The position numbers and the translations under genes are program-made. The notes below the pieces were generated by a model. That model was given only the letters and a program-made list of their open reading frames with translations. It had not been told where the DNA came from and did not search any database. Below, piece by piece: positions 1-8,890 of a stretch of DNA of 61,841 bases. Each line of letters starts with the position of its first letter. The first letter of the stretch is position 1. The stretch lies in contig CANISR010000004.1 of assembly GCA_947470105.1 (NCBI GenBank), forward strand, positions 1 through 61,841. The letters are read 5' to 3'. The stretch is from Fidelibacterota bacterium. Its GTDB lineage: Bacteria; Pseudomonadota; Alphaproteobacteria; Rhodospirillales; Rhodospirillaceae.

Positions 1-609
1 GCATGCACGGCCATTCCCGGTCCGGCGCTCAGTTCCCCGAATCTGAATATGTCCGAGGGGGTTCCACCGGCGGCTATCCCAGCTTCACGCGAGGGGCTTG
101 TGGCCGCCAATCCCGGCGGGGAAGTCACCGTTCTCGCGCTCCTCGACTACGAAGATGTGGGCACGCAGTTGATCGGCGAGAAGCTCAAGGAATTCACCCG
201 CCGCAACCCGGATATCCAGCTCGTGGTCCGGCCTTTAGCTCAGCGCGGGCCATTGTCGACTATGACCGCCAAAGCCGCATATGCGGCCGCCCGTCAGGGA
301 AAATTCGCGGAACTCCACGACGCCCTTCTGCATGACCCGGGCTCTCATACCTGGCTTTCCATCCGCAACATGGCGCCCCTGGTTGGACTCAACTGGGATC
401 GTTTTCAAACCGACTTCGAAAGCCCGCAAGTCGCAGCTGCCGTGGAGGCCAATGTCAAATTCGCGAGCGGCCTGAAGCTGCAGGACGGCCCGGTTTTTAT
501 TGCCGGAGAGCGTGTCTGGAGCGAGCCCTGGAACAAGGTGGATTTTGCCCGTCTCGCCCAGGAGGCCCGGGCGGCGAAAGCCATCGTAACGGCGGCGCGT
601 ACACAATAA
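1..609 (+). CDS. DsbA-like thioredoxin-fold protein without cysteines, 5' end outside window
   Basis: The frame is open from the first base, so the true start probably lies upstream; the first ATG in the window is at 49. The product resembles DsbA/Com1-type thiol oxidoreductases: a beta strand leading into the active-site loop, an alpha-helical insert, and a C-terminal segment with the cis-proline loop (DGPVFIAGE). At the CXXC position (family pattern DYNCGYC) the sequence reads DYEDVGT, residues 33-39 counted from the ATG at 49. Both cysteines are therefore replaced by Asp and Thr, and the visible protein contains no cysteine at all. It cannot do dithiol chemistry; a binding or scaffolding role is inferred. 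A signal peptide, if present, lies outside the window. Confidence 0.7.
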   Translation, partial: ACTAIPGPALSSPNLNMSEGVPPAAIPASREGLVAANPGGEVTVLALLDYEDVGTQLIGEKLKEFTRRNPDIQLVVRPLAQRGPLSTMTAKAAYAAARQGKFAELHDALLHDPGSHTWLSIRNMAPLVGLNWDRFQTDFESPQVAAAVEANVKFASGLKLQDGPVFIAGERVWSEPWNKVDFARLAQEARAAKAIVTAARTQ

Positions 610-682
610 CCCCTGCCACGGGGTTGTCCTGAGGGAGGCCCTTGGCAGCCGCGCGATCGGGCGCGGCGCCCGGCGCCGGCTT

Positions 683-1471
683 CTAGGGCCCCTTCGGAAA
701 GGCGATATCCTCATCCTTTAGCAGCCTGTTCAACGTCGGACGCGCAAACAGGTAGCCCTGAACGTATTTGACCCCGGCCCCGGTCAAAACGTCGAGTTCC
801 TCGCGGCGCTCAACGCCCTCGGCGACGACGTCGATGTCCAGCCTCTGGCATACATCAATCATGCCCAGGGTGATGATGCGTTGGCGTTCATTGCGGTCAA
901 TGTCTCGCACGAGGCCGATATCGAGTTTTATGATATCCGCGGTCAGCGCAATCAAACTGTTGAGGCCGGCGTACTCGGACCCAAAGTCATCCAGCGCCAC
1001 GCGGAATCCGTGGCGGCGGTATTCCGAGATGATCCCCGACAGGTGCGCCGTATCGGTAATGCGCTCGTCTTCAGTGATCTCGAACGTTATTTGATCCAGG
1101 AGAAACTGTACGCGGGTCGCTGCCGCCAGCGTGGCGCGGATGCAGGCTTTGGGGTCGTAGACCGCGTTCGGCATGAAATTGATGCTCAGCCTACGGTCAA
1201 GACCAAGGGCCGCGGCTTGTTCGATGGCCTTGACGCGGCAGGCCTGGTCGAACGCATAGCGGTTCTCGGCGGTGACCTCCGACAGGATGGTGGATGCGGG
1301 TTGACCCTCGGGACCGCGCACGAGGGCTTCATAGGCATAAATGCGCTTGAGCTTCACGTCTATGATCGGCTGAAACGCCATGGTGAAGGCCGTCGAAAAT
1401 CCATCGGCACAGGCGCCACAATCCGGAGACGGCTTCGCGGGCTCAAGTGGATCGGAAACTCGGTCTGACAT
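683..1471 (-). CDS. EAL-domain cyclic-di-GMP phosphodiesterase
   Basis: A 262-residue stand-alone EAL domain that should hydrolyse cyclic di-GMP to pGpG. The EAL motif is at residues 48-50 (YEALVRG). Other catalytic positions are intact: Asn98 (INFMPN), Glu131 (FEITED), Asp161-Asp162 (DDFG), Lys182 (KLDI), Glu218 (AEGVE) and Gln238 (VQGYLF). There is no GGDEF, PAS or membrane segment; the N-terminal 30 residues are low-complexity with two cysteines. It is monocistronic and lies after the Bax-inhibitor gene, separated from it by a strong terminator. Activity is inferred from the complete motif set. Confidence 0.9.
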   Translation of the reverse strand: MSDRVSDPLEPAKPSPDCGACADGFSTAFTMAFQPIIDVKLKRIYAYEALVRGPEGQPASTILSEVTAENRYAFDQACRVKAIEQAAALGLDRRLSINFMPNAVYDPKACIRATLAAATRVQFLLDQITFEITEDERITDTAHLSGIISEYRRHGFRVALDDFGSEYAGLNSLIALTADIIKLDIGLVRDIDRNERQRIITLGMIDVCQRLDIDVVAEGVERREELDVLTGAGVKYVQGYLFARPTLNRLLKDEDIAFPKGP

Positions 1472-1555
1472 GCCTTACCGCACCTCTCAATTGCTGTTGC
1501 CGCCTTCGCGGAGAGTCGCGAAGTCTCAAGGGGCAACAGAAACTCACTCTACAAC

Positions 1556-1590
1556 AAAAAACCCCGGACATTGCTGTCCGGGGTTTTGTT
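1556..1590 (-). terminator. Rho-independent terminator of the Bax-inhibitor gene
   Basis: A perfect 9-bp GC-rich stem (1562-1570 with 1575-1583) closes a TTGC loop. On the minus strand it is followed by six T residues, just downstream of the stop codon at 1609. A TTTTGTT tract on the plus strand suggests it could also work in that direction, but no plus-strand gene leads into it. Confidence 0.9.
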
Positions 1591-1608
1591 CGCTCGGGAT
1601 GCTGCCGC

Positions 1609-2361
1609 TTAGTCGCGGCGGCCGCCCATGAAGTACAGCAGGAACTGGAACAGGTTGATGAAGTCCAGGTACAGGGTGACCGCGCCCATGATCGCCGAAT
1701 GCTCGGACATGCCGCCGGCCTGGAAGTAGGTGTTCTTGATGCGCTGGGTGTCGTAGGCGGTCATGCCCGCGAACAACAGCACGCCCACCGCCGACATCAC
1801 AAACTGCATGCCCGTGCTCTTGAGGAACATGTTCACCAGCCCCGCCGCGACCAGGCCGATCATGCCCATCATGAGGAAGGTGCCCATGCCCGACAGGTCG
1901 CGCTTGGTGAGATAGCCGAACAGGCTCAGGCCGCCGAAGGAGATGGCGGTGATGAAGAACACACGGGTGACGCTGACGCCGGTATAGAGCAACAGCACGG
2001 ACGTCAGGCTGATGCCCATAGTGGCGACGAACGCCCAGTAGATCGCCTGCAGGGTCCCGGCCTTCATGCGGCTGGCGCCGAAGCTCATTGCCAGGATCAG
2101 GCCGATCGGCGCGAACACCGCCACCAGACCGAGGCCGGTGTAGGAGACGCGGCCCGTCGCGGTCTGCTGGAAGAACAGGCCGAGCAGCGTTTCGTTGTTG
2201 GCGACCAGCAGCGCCACCAGGCCCGACAGGAACAGGCCGGAGGCCATGTAGTTGTAAACCCGCAGCATGTACTGACGCAGACCGACGTCGATTTCCGCCG
2301 CCGTGGCGCCTACGCCGGCATACGGGCGGCTAAGACCGCTGCGATCAATTTCGACAGCCAT
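1609..2361 (-). CDS. Bax inhibitor-1/YccA family membrane protein
   Basis: A 250-residue integral membrane protein of the Bax inhibitor-1 (TMBIM/YbhL) family, which forms pH-sensitive calcium leak channels in characterised bacterial members. After a soluble N-terminus (about 45 residues) there are seven closely spaced hydrophobic segments, with the family-typical YLDFINLF near the C-terminus. The length matches the family norm (about 230-250). The gene stands alone: its own terminator lies downstream at 1556-1590 and a non-coding leader of about 160 bases lies upstream. Family assignment is firm; the physiological role here is unknown. Confidence 0.93.
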   Translation of the reverse strand: MAVEIDRSGLSRPYAGVGATAAEIDVGLRQYMLRVYNYMASGLFLSGLVALLVANNETLLGLFFQQTATGRVSYTGLGLVAVFAPIGLILAMSFGASRMKAGTLQAIYWAFVATMGISLTSVLLLYTGVSVTRVFFITAISFGGLSLFGYLTKRDLSGMGTFLMMGMIGLVAAGLVNMFLKSTGMQFVMSAVGVLLFAGMTAYDTQRIKNTYFQAGGMSEHSAIMGAVTLYLDFINLFQFLLYFMGGRRD

Positions 2362-2490
2362 TTGATTCCCTCATTAATTCACATCCCTGCCAAAGCTTTC
2401 AGGGACCGCGTCTATATTGGGCCAATGCCTGCCAGCCGCAATAGCAATCGGACCCTGCTCGCGAAGACGTAATGTACGTTTCGCTCTGTA

Positions 2491-2508
2491 AGTTACATTG
2501 GAGTTACA
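2491..2508. repeat. Tandem AGTTACA direct repeat upstream of the Bax-inhibitor gene
   Basis: The heptamer AGTTACA occurs at 2491-2497 and 2502-2508, an 11-base period (about one helical turn), in the non-coding stretch 2362-2523 between the Bax-inhibitor start and the permease stop. This spacing is typical of response-regulator direct-repeat sites, but no protein can be named. I see nothing else in this gap. Confidence 0.35.
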
Positions 2509-2523
2509 GCAGGTTATCGACCG

Positions 2524-5088
2524 CTATTCATTGCGGAGATAGGGCGCGGCCTTGGTGCCCATGGCACGCCAGGTGCCGGTAAATCCGGCGAGCAGGGTCA
2601 CAAAAATACAACTCAAGATTACCCCGCCAATCAGCGTGTAATTAATGGCCCAGCCGATCCGCATGACCTGGGTGACGATGGCCCAGGCGGCCATGCTGCC
2701 GACCACGGCGGCGATGATTCCGGTGGCCGCCCCGAGCAGCAGGTATTCGAAGACGAAGGCCTTGAGCACATCGCGCCGGGTGGCCCCCAGGACCTTGAGG
2801 ACGATGGACTCGTAAATGCGCCGGGCATGGCCGGCGGCGATGGCGCCCGCCAGCACCAGGGCGCCGGCCACCAGGGCAACTGCAGCGGTGAGACGCACGG
2901 CGACACCGAGGGTGCCAAGGACATTGCGTAGCATCTCGAGGGCCTCGCGCACCTGGATGATGGTGACATTGGGCATGGCCTTGAGGACAGCGTTCTCGAT
3001 TTTATCCTCGGTCCCGGCATCGGTGTTGATGGTGGCGATGTAGTAGCCGGGCGCGCCTGCGAGGGCATTGGGCGAGAAAATCAGCGCGAAGTTCATGGTC
3101 GCCGATTGCCAGCGGATGTCGCGGAAGCTCGCGACCTTGGCAGTGATCTCGCGGCCCAGAATATCCACCGAGATCTCGTCCCCCAGAGCCAGGTGCAGAT
3201 CGCGGGCCACGCCCTCGTCGATGGAGACGAGATTGTCGCCGCTGTGGTCGGGCGCCCACCAGGCGCCGGCGGTGATCTTGGCGTTCTCCGGCGGCGTCGC
3301 GGCGTAAGACAATCCGCGCTCGCCGCGAATGGCCCAACGGCTGCCGGGCTCCACTTGCGCATCTTCTGCCGGCACGCCTTTGATCTTGCTGATGCGGCCG
3401 CGGATCATGGCTGCGGCCAGCACTTTGTTCACGCCGGGCATGGGCGTGACCAGATTCTTGAAGTCCTCCACCTGCTGCGGCTGGATATCCACCAGGAACA
3501 TGCTCGGTGCGTCTTTGGGTAATCCGTTGTCGATCTGGGACCGCAGGTTGGTTTCCAGAAGGGCGATGGCCACCAGCACCGAGAGCCCGAGGCCGAGCGA
3601 CAGGACGACGGTGGTGGTCGGCGCGCCGGGCCGGTAGAGATTGGCGAGCGCTAAACGTAAAGACGGCCGCCCGGCGGCAGGGCCGCGCGAACCGGATGAC
3701 AGCCGCGCGGCGAGGCGCATGACCAAGGATGCCGCCAAGCGAAACAGACCGAGGGCCGCGATGGAGCCCAGCACAAAGTACAGCGCGAACATCTCCCGGT
3801 CGGCAGTGACGACGGTGAACACACATAGCGCGATGGCGACGAGACCGACCATCACCACATATTTGGGCCGCGGCCAGGCGGTGCTGGCCGCGAAGATGTT
3901 GCGGAACAGGGCCACCGGCGGAATATCGCGGGCGCGCGCCAAGGGCCACAGACCAAACAGCGCCGAGGTCAACACGCCGAAGGTCGCCGCCTGGCCGAGA
4001 GCGGAGGGATAGAGGCCGAACTTGATCTGCACCGGCAGCATGCCGGCGAGGCCCTGCGCGGCCACCAGCGGGACGGCTGCGCCCAGGATTAAGCCAATGA
4101 TGATGCCGACGGCGGCGAGAATGCCGAGCTGGATCAGGTAGATCGAAAACACCGTATCGGCCGGGGCGCCCAGGCACTTCAAGGTGGCGATGGTGTTCAT
4201 ACGGCTGGCGAGATGGGCGCGCACGGCGTTGGCGACGCCGATTCCGCCGGTGAGCAAAGCTGTCAGTCCAATGAGAGTCAGGAACAGCGTAACGTTGTCG
4301 AGAAAGCCGTCGAGGCCTTGGGCGGCCTGGTTGAGGCCGCGGATACGCCAGCCGGCGCGCGGGAATTCAGCCAGCAGCCGGGTGCGGGCCTGATCGCTGG
4401 TCTCACTGCCGGTGAGCCTGACATTATATGTGTATTCGCCGAGGCTGCCGGTCTGCACCAGTTCCGTCGCCGGCAGCGCGCCGGATGAAATCATCAGCCG
4501 CGGGCCGGCCGTAGCGAAGGTGATGGCCTTGTCGGGCTCGCGCAAAATCACGGCGCGCACCTGGATGGTGGCCTCGCCGATCTTCACCAGATCGCCAAGC
4601 TCAATGTGCAAACGCGTAAGAAGGCCGGCATCGATGGCGGCGCCCCAATGGCCATCCTTTTCCGCCAACGCATCGGCCAGCGGCATCGCCGGCTGCAGGT
4701 CGATGCTGCCGTACAGCGGGTAGGCGCCGTCCACGGCCTTCAGCTCGATCAAAGTGCGGCCGGTCACTTCGCCGGCGCTGTCTTCCACCCGCGCCATGGA
4801 TCGCATCTGCACCAGCGCGCTCAGGTCGCCGGCGCGGCTCAACGCGTCGCGTTCCTCGGCGTTGACCGGGCGCGAGGCGAGGCGCACCTGGATGTCGCCG
4901 CCGAGCAGGGGTTGGGCGTCACCCTCAATGCCGGCCTCGACCGATTGATTGAGCGACGTGGCGCCGGCGATGGCCGCGACGCCGATGGCGATACAGGCCA
5001 GGAAGATGCGAAAGCCCCTCACGCCGCCGCGCAGCTCGCGCAGGGCAAAGCGCAAAGCCAGCGGCAGGCTGCGGGCGAAGGTGGTCAT
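2524..5088 (-). CDS. FtsX-like ABC transporter permease (YbbP type)
   Basis: An 854-residue permease of the YbbP/MacB-FtsX superfamily. An N-terminal membrane helix is followed by a large periplasmic domain (about residues 45-250), three membrane helices around 265-370, a central pair of helices (about 405-460), a second helix and periplasmic domain, and three C-terminal helices. This duplicated FtsX layout is typical of YbbP. It lies 3 bases after the ATPase gene, forming a YbbA-YbbP transporter, divergent from the TesA esterase as in E. coli. The presumed role is export or membrane extraction of a lipid-like substrate; the substrate is not known. Confidence 0.92.
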   Translation of the reverse strand: MTTFARSLPLALRFALRELRGGVRGFRIFLACIAIGVAAIAGATSLNQSVEAGIEGDAQPLLGGDIQVRLASRPVNAEERDALSRAGDLSALVQMRSMARVEDSAGEVTGRTLIELKAVDGAYPLYGSIDLQPAMPLADALAEKDGHWGAAIDAGLLTRLHIELGDLVKIGEATIQVRAVILREPDKAITFATAGPRLMISSGALPATELVQTGSLGEYTYNVRLTGSETSDQARTRLLAEFPRAGWRIRGLNQAAQGLDGFLDNVTLFLTLIGLTALLTGGIGVANAVRAHLASRMNTIATLKCLGAPADTVFSIYLIQLGILAAVGIIIGLILGAAVPLVAAQGLAGMLPVQIKFGLYPSALGQAATFGVLTSALFGLWPLARARDIPPVALFRNIFAASTAWPRPKYVVMVGLVAIALCVFTVVTADREMFALYFVLGSIAALGLFRLAASLVMRLAARLSSGSRGPAAGRPSLRLALANLYRPGAPTTTVVLSLGLGLSVLVAIALLETNLRSQIDNGLPKDAPSMFLVDIQPQQVEDFKNLVTPMPGVNKVLAAAMIRGRISKIKGVPAEDAQVEPGSRWAIRGERGLSYAATPPENAKITAGAWWAPDHSGDNLVSIDEGVARDLHLALGDEISVDILGREITAKVASFRDIRWQSATMNFALIFSPNALAGAPGYYIATINTDAGTEDKIENAVLKAMPNVTIIQVREALEMLRNVLGTLGVAVRLTAAVALVAGALVLAGAIAAGHARRIYESIVLKVLGATRRDVLKAFVFEYLLLGAATGIIAAVVGSMAAWAIVTQVMRIGWAINYTLIGGVILSCIFVTLLAGFTGTWRAMGTKAAPYLRNE

Positions 5089-5091
5089 GAG

Positions 5092-5826
5092 CTAAGGCAA
5101 CCCTTCGCCGGCGATGATCCCGTCGGCGATGCGCACGATGCGGCCGCATTTGCGCGCCAGACCCAGGTCGTGTGTGATCAGCACCAAGGTCGTGCCGTGA
5201 TGACGATGCAGGGAGAACAGCAGGTCTATGATCTGCTGGCCGGTGCCGCCGTCGAGATTGCCGGTGGGTTCGTCGGCAAGCAGGATCTTCGGCCGCACGG
5301 CAAAGGCGCGCGCCAAGGCCACGCGCTGCTGCTCGCCGCCGGAGAGCTGGCCGGGGTAGTGGTCGATGCGGTGGCCGAGGCCGACGGTCTTGAGCTCCGC
5401 CTCCGCGCGATCGAACGCGTCGGCGCGCCCGGCGAACTCAAGCGGCACTGCAACGTTCTCCAGTGCGCTCATGGTCGGGATGAGGTGGAACGACTGGAAC
5501 ACGATGCCCACGTTCTCGCGGCGGAACAGGGAGAGCTGGTCTTCGCTCTTGCCGTTGTAGTCGGTGCCGGCGATGACGACACGGCCCTTGGATACATGCT
5601 CGAGTCCCGCGACCACCATCAGCATGGTGGTCTTGCCCGAACCCGACGGGCCGACAATGCCTACGGCAGAGCCTTGCGGTACCGTGAGGTCAACGCCGCG
5701 CAGGATGTTGACCGGCCCCGCCGGCCCCGCCAAAGTGAGATGAACGCCCTCCATCTCGATCGCAGCGGGCGCGGTCATCTTCGCGCCATCATCTGCGATC
5801 ACAGCTTGCGCTTGGTCCATCGGCAT
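5092..5826 (-). CDS. ABC transporter ATP-binding protein (YbbA type)
   Basis: A 244-residue nucleotide-binding subunit of the LolD/MacB-type family. Walker A is GPSGSGKTT (59-67), the Q-loop is VFQSF (109-113), the signature is LSGGEQQ (161-167), Walker B is ILLADEP (181-187), and the switch histidine is in ITHD. It pairs with the downstream permease. The start is uncertain: ATGs at 5826, 5820 and 5778 are all in frame, and the first leaves only 5 bases before the divergent esterase gene. The start at 5778 ([11 protein letters not shown]) fits family alignments and leaves room for a promoter. Confidence 0.93.
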   Translation of the reverse strand: MPMDQAQAVIADDGAKMTAPAAIEMEGVHLTLAGPAGPVNILRGVDLTVPQGSAVGIVGPSGSGKTTMLMVVAGLEHVSKGRVVIAGTDYNGKSEDQLSLFRRENVGIVFQSFHLIPTMSALENVAVPLEFAGRADAFDRAEAELKTVGLGHRIDHYPGQLSGGEQQRVALARAFAVRPKILLADEPTGNLDGGTGQQIIDLLFSLHRHHGTTLVLITHDLGLARKCGRIVRIADGIIAGEGLP

Positions 5827-5831
5827 CCAAC

Positions 5832-6530
5832 ATGTTCCCTATGCATCCGCACCGATTGTTAGCATTGGCAGGCAGCTTACAAAAGCCGCTCGGGGCCGCT
5901 ATTGCGGGCCTCCTGCTGTTGTTTTCGGCTTCGTCATCTGCGGCCGACACAACTCCACTGCGGATCCTGGCGTTCGGCGACAGCCTGACCGCGGGCTATG
6001 GCCTCAATAACCCCGCCGATGCGTTCCCGGCGCAGTTGGAGCGGGCGCTGAAAGCCAAGGGACATAACATTTCCGTGATCCAGGGCGGCATCTCCGGCGA
6101 CACCACCACCGGCGGCCGCACCCGCCTCGACTGGTCTCTGGCGAGCAAGCCCGACGCTGTGATCCTGGAACTTGGCGCCAATGATGCGCTGCGCGCCATC
6201 GATCCCAAACTGACCGCCGACAACCTCAGCTTCATCGTCAAACGGCTGGGTGAGGCCCAGGTGCCGGTACTCCTGGCCGGCATGATGGCGCCGCCCAATC
6301 TCGGGCGCGATTACAGCGACAGGTTCAACAAGATCTTCCCCACCCTGGCCAAGGAGAGCGGCGCGCTGCTGTATCCGTTCTTCCTCGACGGCGTGGCGGC
6401 GATTCCGGAGTTGAACCAGGGCGACCGCATTCACCCGACGGCCAAGGGCGTCGCCATTATCGTCGAACGCATCCTGCCGCTGGCGGAGAAGCTCGTTGTG
6501 CAGGCGGAAGCCGCCCGCGCCAGGCGCTAG
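5832..6530 (+). CDS. tesA: Periplasmic SGNH arylesterase / thioesterase I family
   Basis: A 232-residue GDSL/SGNH hydrolase of the TesA (acyl-CoA thioesterase I/lysophospholipase L1/arylesterase) family. A signal peptide covers about residues 1-38. Block I is GDSL (49-52, nucleophile Ser51), the Gly oxyanion block is in ISGDTT, block III is GAND (115-118), and the Asp198/His201 pair lies in GDRIHP. It is divergent from ybbA-ybbP, a conserved arrangement that links these genes to lipid or membrane ester handling. An ATG at 5841 is an equally plausible start. Family call is firm; the preferred ester is not readable. Confidence 0.92.
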   Translation: MFPMHPHRLLALAGSLQKPLGAAIAGLLLLFSASSSAADTTPLRILAFGDSLTAGYGLNNPADAFPAQLERALKAKGHNISVIQGGISGDTTTGGRTRLDWSLASKPDAVILELGANDALRAIDPKLTADNLSFIVKRLGEAQVPVLLAGMMAPPNLGRDYSDRFNKIFPTLAKESGALLYPFFLDGVAAIPELNQGDRIHPTAKGVAIIVERILPLAEKLVVQAEAARARR

Positions 6531-6534
6531 CCCC

Positions 6535-7083
6535 GTGTTCCGCCTGTTTGTGGGCCTGGGCCTGCCCGATGGCGTCATCGCCCGGCTCAACATCATGTGC
6601 AGCGGCATTCCCGGCGCCCGGTGGGTGGAGCCGGAGAATCTACACCTGACCTTGCGCTTTATCGGCGAGGTGGACGAACCGGCGGCGGAGGAAATCGACT
6701 ACGCCCTGCGCCAAATCCAGGACGATGCCTTCGATCTCACGCTCTCGGGTCTCGGCACGTTCGGCAAGCACGGCAAGGAACACACCTTATGGGTTGGTGT
6801 GGGGCCATCGCCGGCCCTCAGCCATCTTCAGGCCAAGGTGGAGTCCGCCATCGTGCGTGCGGGGCTGCCGGCAGAGGAGCGCAAGTTCAAGCCCCACGTC
6901 ACCATCGCCCGCATGACGCGTCCCGATCTCATCCGCATGCAGCATTTCATCGAGGGCAACGGCCTGTTCCAGGCGGGACCGTTCCAGGTGGAGAACTTCA
7001 CCCTCTATGAGAGTGCGCCCGGCAATGGCGGTCCGGTCTACACGGCGCTGGAAGACTATGCGCTGAGCTTGCCCTTGGCGTGA
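6535..7083 (+). CDS. thpR: RNA 2',3'-cyclic phosphodiesterase (2H family)
   Basis: A 182-residue 2H phosphoesterase, formerly called 2'-5' RNA ligase. Both HxT motifs are present: HLT at residues 37-39 and HVT at 121-123. I place the start at the GTG at 6535, five bases after the esterase stop, because the conserved N-terminus (MFRLFVGL) begins there; upstream ATGs would read through the end of the esterase gene. Its 3' end overlaps the convergent phosphatase gene by 28 bases. Confidence 0.9.
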   Translation: MFRLFVGLGLPDGVIARLNIMCSGIPGARWVEPENLHLTLRFIGEVDEPAAEEIDYALRQIQDDAFDLTLSGLGTFGKHGKEHTLWVGVGPSPALSHLQAKVESAIVRAGLPAEERKFKPHVTIARMTRPDLIRMQHFIEGNGLFQAGPFQVENFTLYESAPGNGGPVYTALEDYALSLPLA

Positions 7084-7529
7084 GCCAGCAGGGCCCTGCT
7101 CGTGGCCTCGACCATATCCAGGACTTCGGTGAATCCCTCCGGCCCGCCGTAATAAGGGTCGGGCACATCTTTGACGCGCGTGGACGGATGGAAGGCCAGG
7201 AACAGTTTCAAATCCGCGGTGGCGTCCTTGGGCCGCAAGGCTGCGAGGTCGGACAGGTGGCCCTGATCCATGGCCAGAATCAGGTCGAAGTCGTGGAAAT
7301 CGCGGGCGGTGACCTTGCGCGCCCGCAAGCTGGTAAGGTCGAAACCCCGCGCTGCGGCGGCCGCGCAACTGCGGTGATCGGGTGGATCGCCGATGTGATA
7401 GCCGTGGGTGCCGGCGGAGTCCGTTGTGATGGCCTTTCCAAGACCGGCGTCCTGCACCATATGACGGAAGACCCCCTCGGCCGTGGGCGAGCGGCAGATA
7501 TTCCCGGTGCAGACGAATAGAATCTTCAT
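7056..7529 (-). CDS. Low-molecular-weight protein-tyrosine phosphatase
   Basis: A 157-residue LMW-PTP that should dephosphorylate phosphotyrosine or similar substrates through a cysteinyl-phosphate. The P-loop C(X)5R is CTGNICR at residues 7-13, and the general acid lies in DPYYGG (Asp124). Length and motif spacing are normal. It is a single gene: no tyrosine kinase or exopolysaccharide genes flank it, so the target is unknown. It ends inside the convergent thpR gene. Confidence 0.94.
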   Translation of the reverse strand: MKILFVCTGNICRSPTAEGVFRHMVQDAGLGKAITTDSAGTHGYHIGDPPDHRSCAAAAARGFDLTSLRARKVTARDFHDFDLILAMDQGHLSDLAALRPKDATADLKLFLAFHPSTRVKDVPDPYYGGPEGFTEVLDMVEATSRALLAHAKGKLSA

Positions 7530-7553
7530 GTGCGGCTGATTACCATATGACCC

Positions 7554-8309
7554 ATGCCTGATCTTTCAAAATCCGATATTTCTCCGAAATCCATCCCGCC
7601 GCGCGGCAGCCACATCGTCATCCTCACCGGCGCGGGGATTTCGAAAGAATCCGGCCTCGATACCTTCCGCGACGCCGACGGCATCTGGTCGCGGGTGCGC
7701 TGGCAGGATGTGGCGACACCGGAAGCTTTCGCGCGCGATCCGGACAAGGTCCACGCCTTTTACAATATGCGCCGCGCCCGCAATAAGTCGCTCGATCTGC
7801 AGCCCAACGCCGCGCATGTGGCGCTGGCGCGGCTGGAAGCCTCCTGGCCCGGACAGGTGCTGATCATCACCCAGAACGTGGACACACTGCACGAACGGGC
7901 CGGCACAAAAAATCTGCTGCATATGCACGGCCTCCACGCCCAGGCGCGCTGTAACCACTGCGGCCACGTGGTCGAATGGTCCGGCGATATGTCCATGCAG
8001 GATATCTGTGAAGGCTGCAGTCAGCCCGGCGGCATGCGGCCCAACGTGGTGTGGTTCGGCGAAACGCCCATGTATCTGGACAAGATTTCCGACGCACTCA
8101 GGGATTGCGACCTGTTCGTCTCCATCGGCACCTCGGGGAATGTTTATCCGGCAGCCGGCTTCGTGCAGGTGGCGCAGCGCCACGGCTGCCATACGGCGGA
8201 GTTGAATCTGGAACCCTCCGCCGGCGCCAGCCTGTTCGCCGAAGCCCACTATGGCCCGGCCACGGTCACCGTGCCGGCCTATGTGGATGCGCTTCTGAAA
8301 GCCATATGA
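7554..8309 (+). CDS. cobB: NAD-dependent protein deacylase, sirtuin CobB
   Basis: A 251-residue sirtuin. The NAD-binding motif GAGIS is at 26-30, TQNVD at 106-110, catalytic His125 lies in HMHG, and the zinc site uses Cys133, Cys136, Cys152 and Cys155. The YxxR pair (Tyr70, Arg73 in FYNMRR), diagnostic of SIRT5/CobB-type enzymes that remove succinyl and malonyl groups, is present, so desuccinylase activity is expected as well as deacetylation. The TGA stop overlaps the ATG of the next gene (ATGA), implying translational coupling. Confidence 0.94.
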   Translation: MPDLSKSDISPKSIPPRGSHIVILTGAGISKESGLDTFRDADGIWSRVRWQDVATPEAFARDPDKVHAFYNMRRARNKSLDLQPNAAHVALARLEASWPGQVLIITQNVDTLHERAGTKNLLHMHGLHAQARCNHCGHVVEWSGDMSMQDICEGCSQPGGMRPNVVWFGETPMYLDKISDALRDCDLFVSIGTSGNVYPAAGFVQVAQRHGCHTAELNLEPSAGASLFAEAHYGPATVTVPAYVDALLKAI

Positions 8310-8890
8310 GCAAGTTCACCGCGGTCATGAAGGAAGCGCGCAGCTGTACGCTCTGCGCGGCGCATCTGCCGCTCGGGCCGCGCCCCCTTGTGCGCGGCAT
8401 GGCCAGCGCCAAGATCCTGATTGTGAGCCAGGCGCCGGGCACCAAGGCTCATGTGAGCGGCTTGTCGTTCGATGATCGTTCCGGGGATCAGCTCAGAACC
8501 TGGATGGGCATCGATCGCGACATTTTTTACGACGAGTCCCGGGTCGCGGTGGTCAGCATGGGGTTCTGCTACCCCGGCCGCGACGCCAAGGGCGGCGACC
8601 TGCCGCCACGCCTGGAGTGTGCGCCCACGTGGCACCCGCGCATCCGGCCCCTGCTCAAGAATGTGGAACTGGTGCTGCTGGTGGGCAGCTACGCCCAGGC
8701 CTACTACCTGAAAGATACGCGCCGGAAGACCATGACGGATACCATTGCGGCTTGGCGCGACTATGGGCCGCTGACGCTGCCGTTGCCGCACCCAAGCTGG
8801 CGCAATACCGGATGGGTAAAGAAAAACCCCTGGTTCACCGAAGATCTGCTGCCGGTCTTACGCCGGCGCGTCGCTAAGCTTGTGAGCTAG
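8306..8890 (+). CDS. Uracil-DNA glycosylase superfamily protein
   Basis: A 194-residue protein of the uracil-DNA glycosylase fold. It has an N-terminal CTLC cysteine pair, the active-site loop after strand one (IVSQAPGT, in place of the G(E/Q)xPG of family 4), and the C-terminal DNA-loop motif LPHPSWRN. Because motif 1 deviates from characterised families, base-excision activity is likely but not certain. It is coupled to cobB by a 4-base overlap, and its 3' end overlaps the convergent metallopeptidase gene by 17 bases. Confidence 0.8.
   Translation: MSKFTAVMKEARSCTLCAAHLPLGPRPLVRGMASAKILIVSQAPGTKAHVSGLSFDDRSGDQLRTWMGIDRDIFYDESRVAVVSMGFCYPGRDAKGGDLPPRLECAPTWHPRIRPLLKNVELVLLVGSYAQAYYLKDTRRKTMTDTIAAWRDYGPLTLPLPHPSWRNTGWVKKNPWFTEDLLPVLRRRVAKLVS

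Noticed and set aside
7554-8890. Sirtuin plus DNA-enzyme pair as an anti-phage system
   Set aside because: The sirtuin is a normal short CobB with zinc finger and YxxR motif, not a defence-type SIR2 fusion, and no nuclease or sensor protein is attached.
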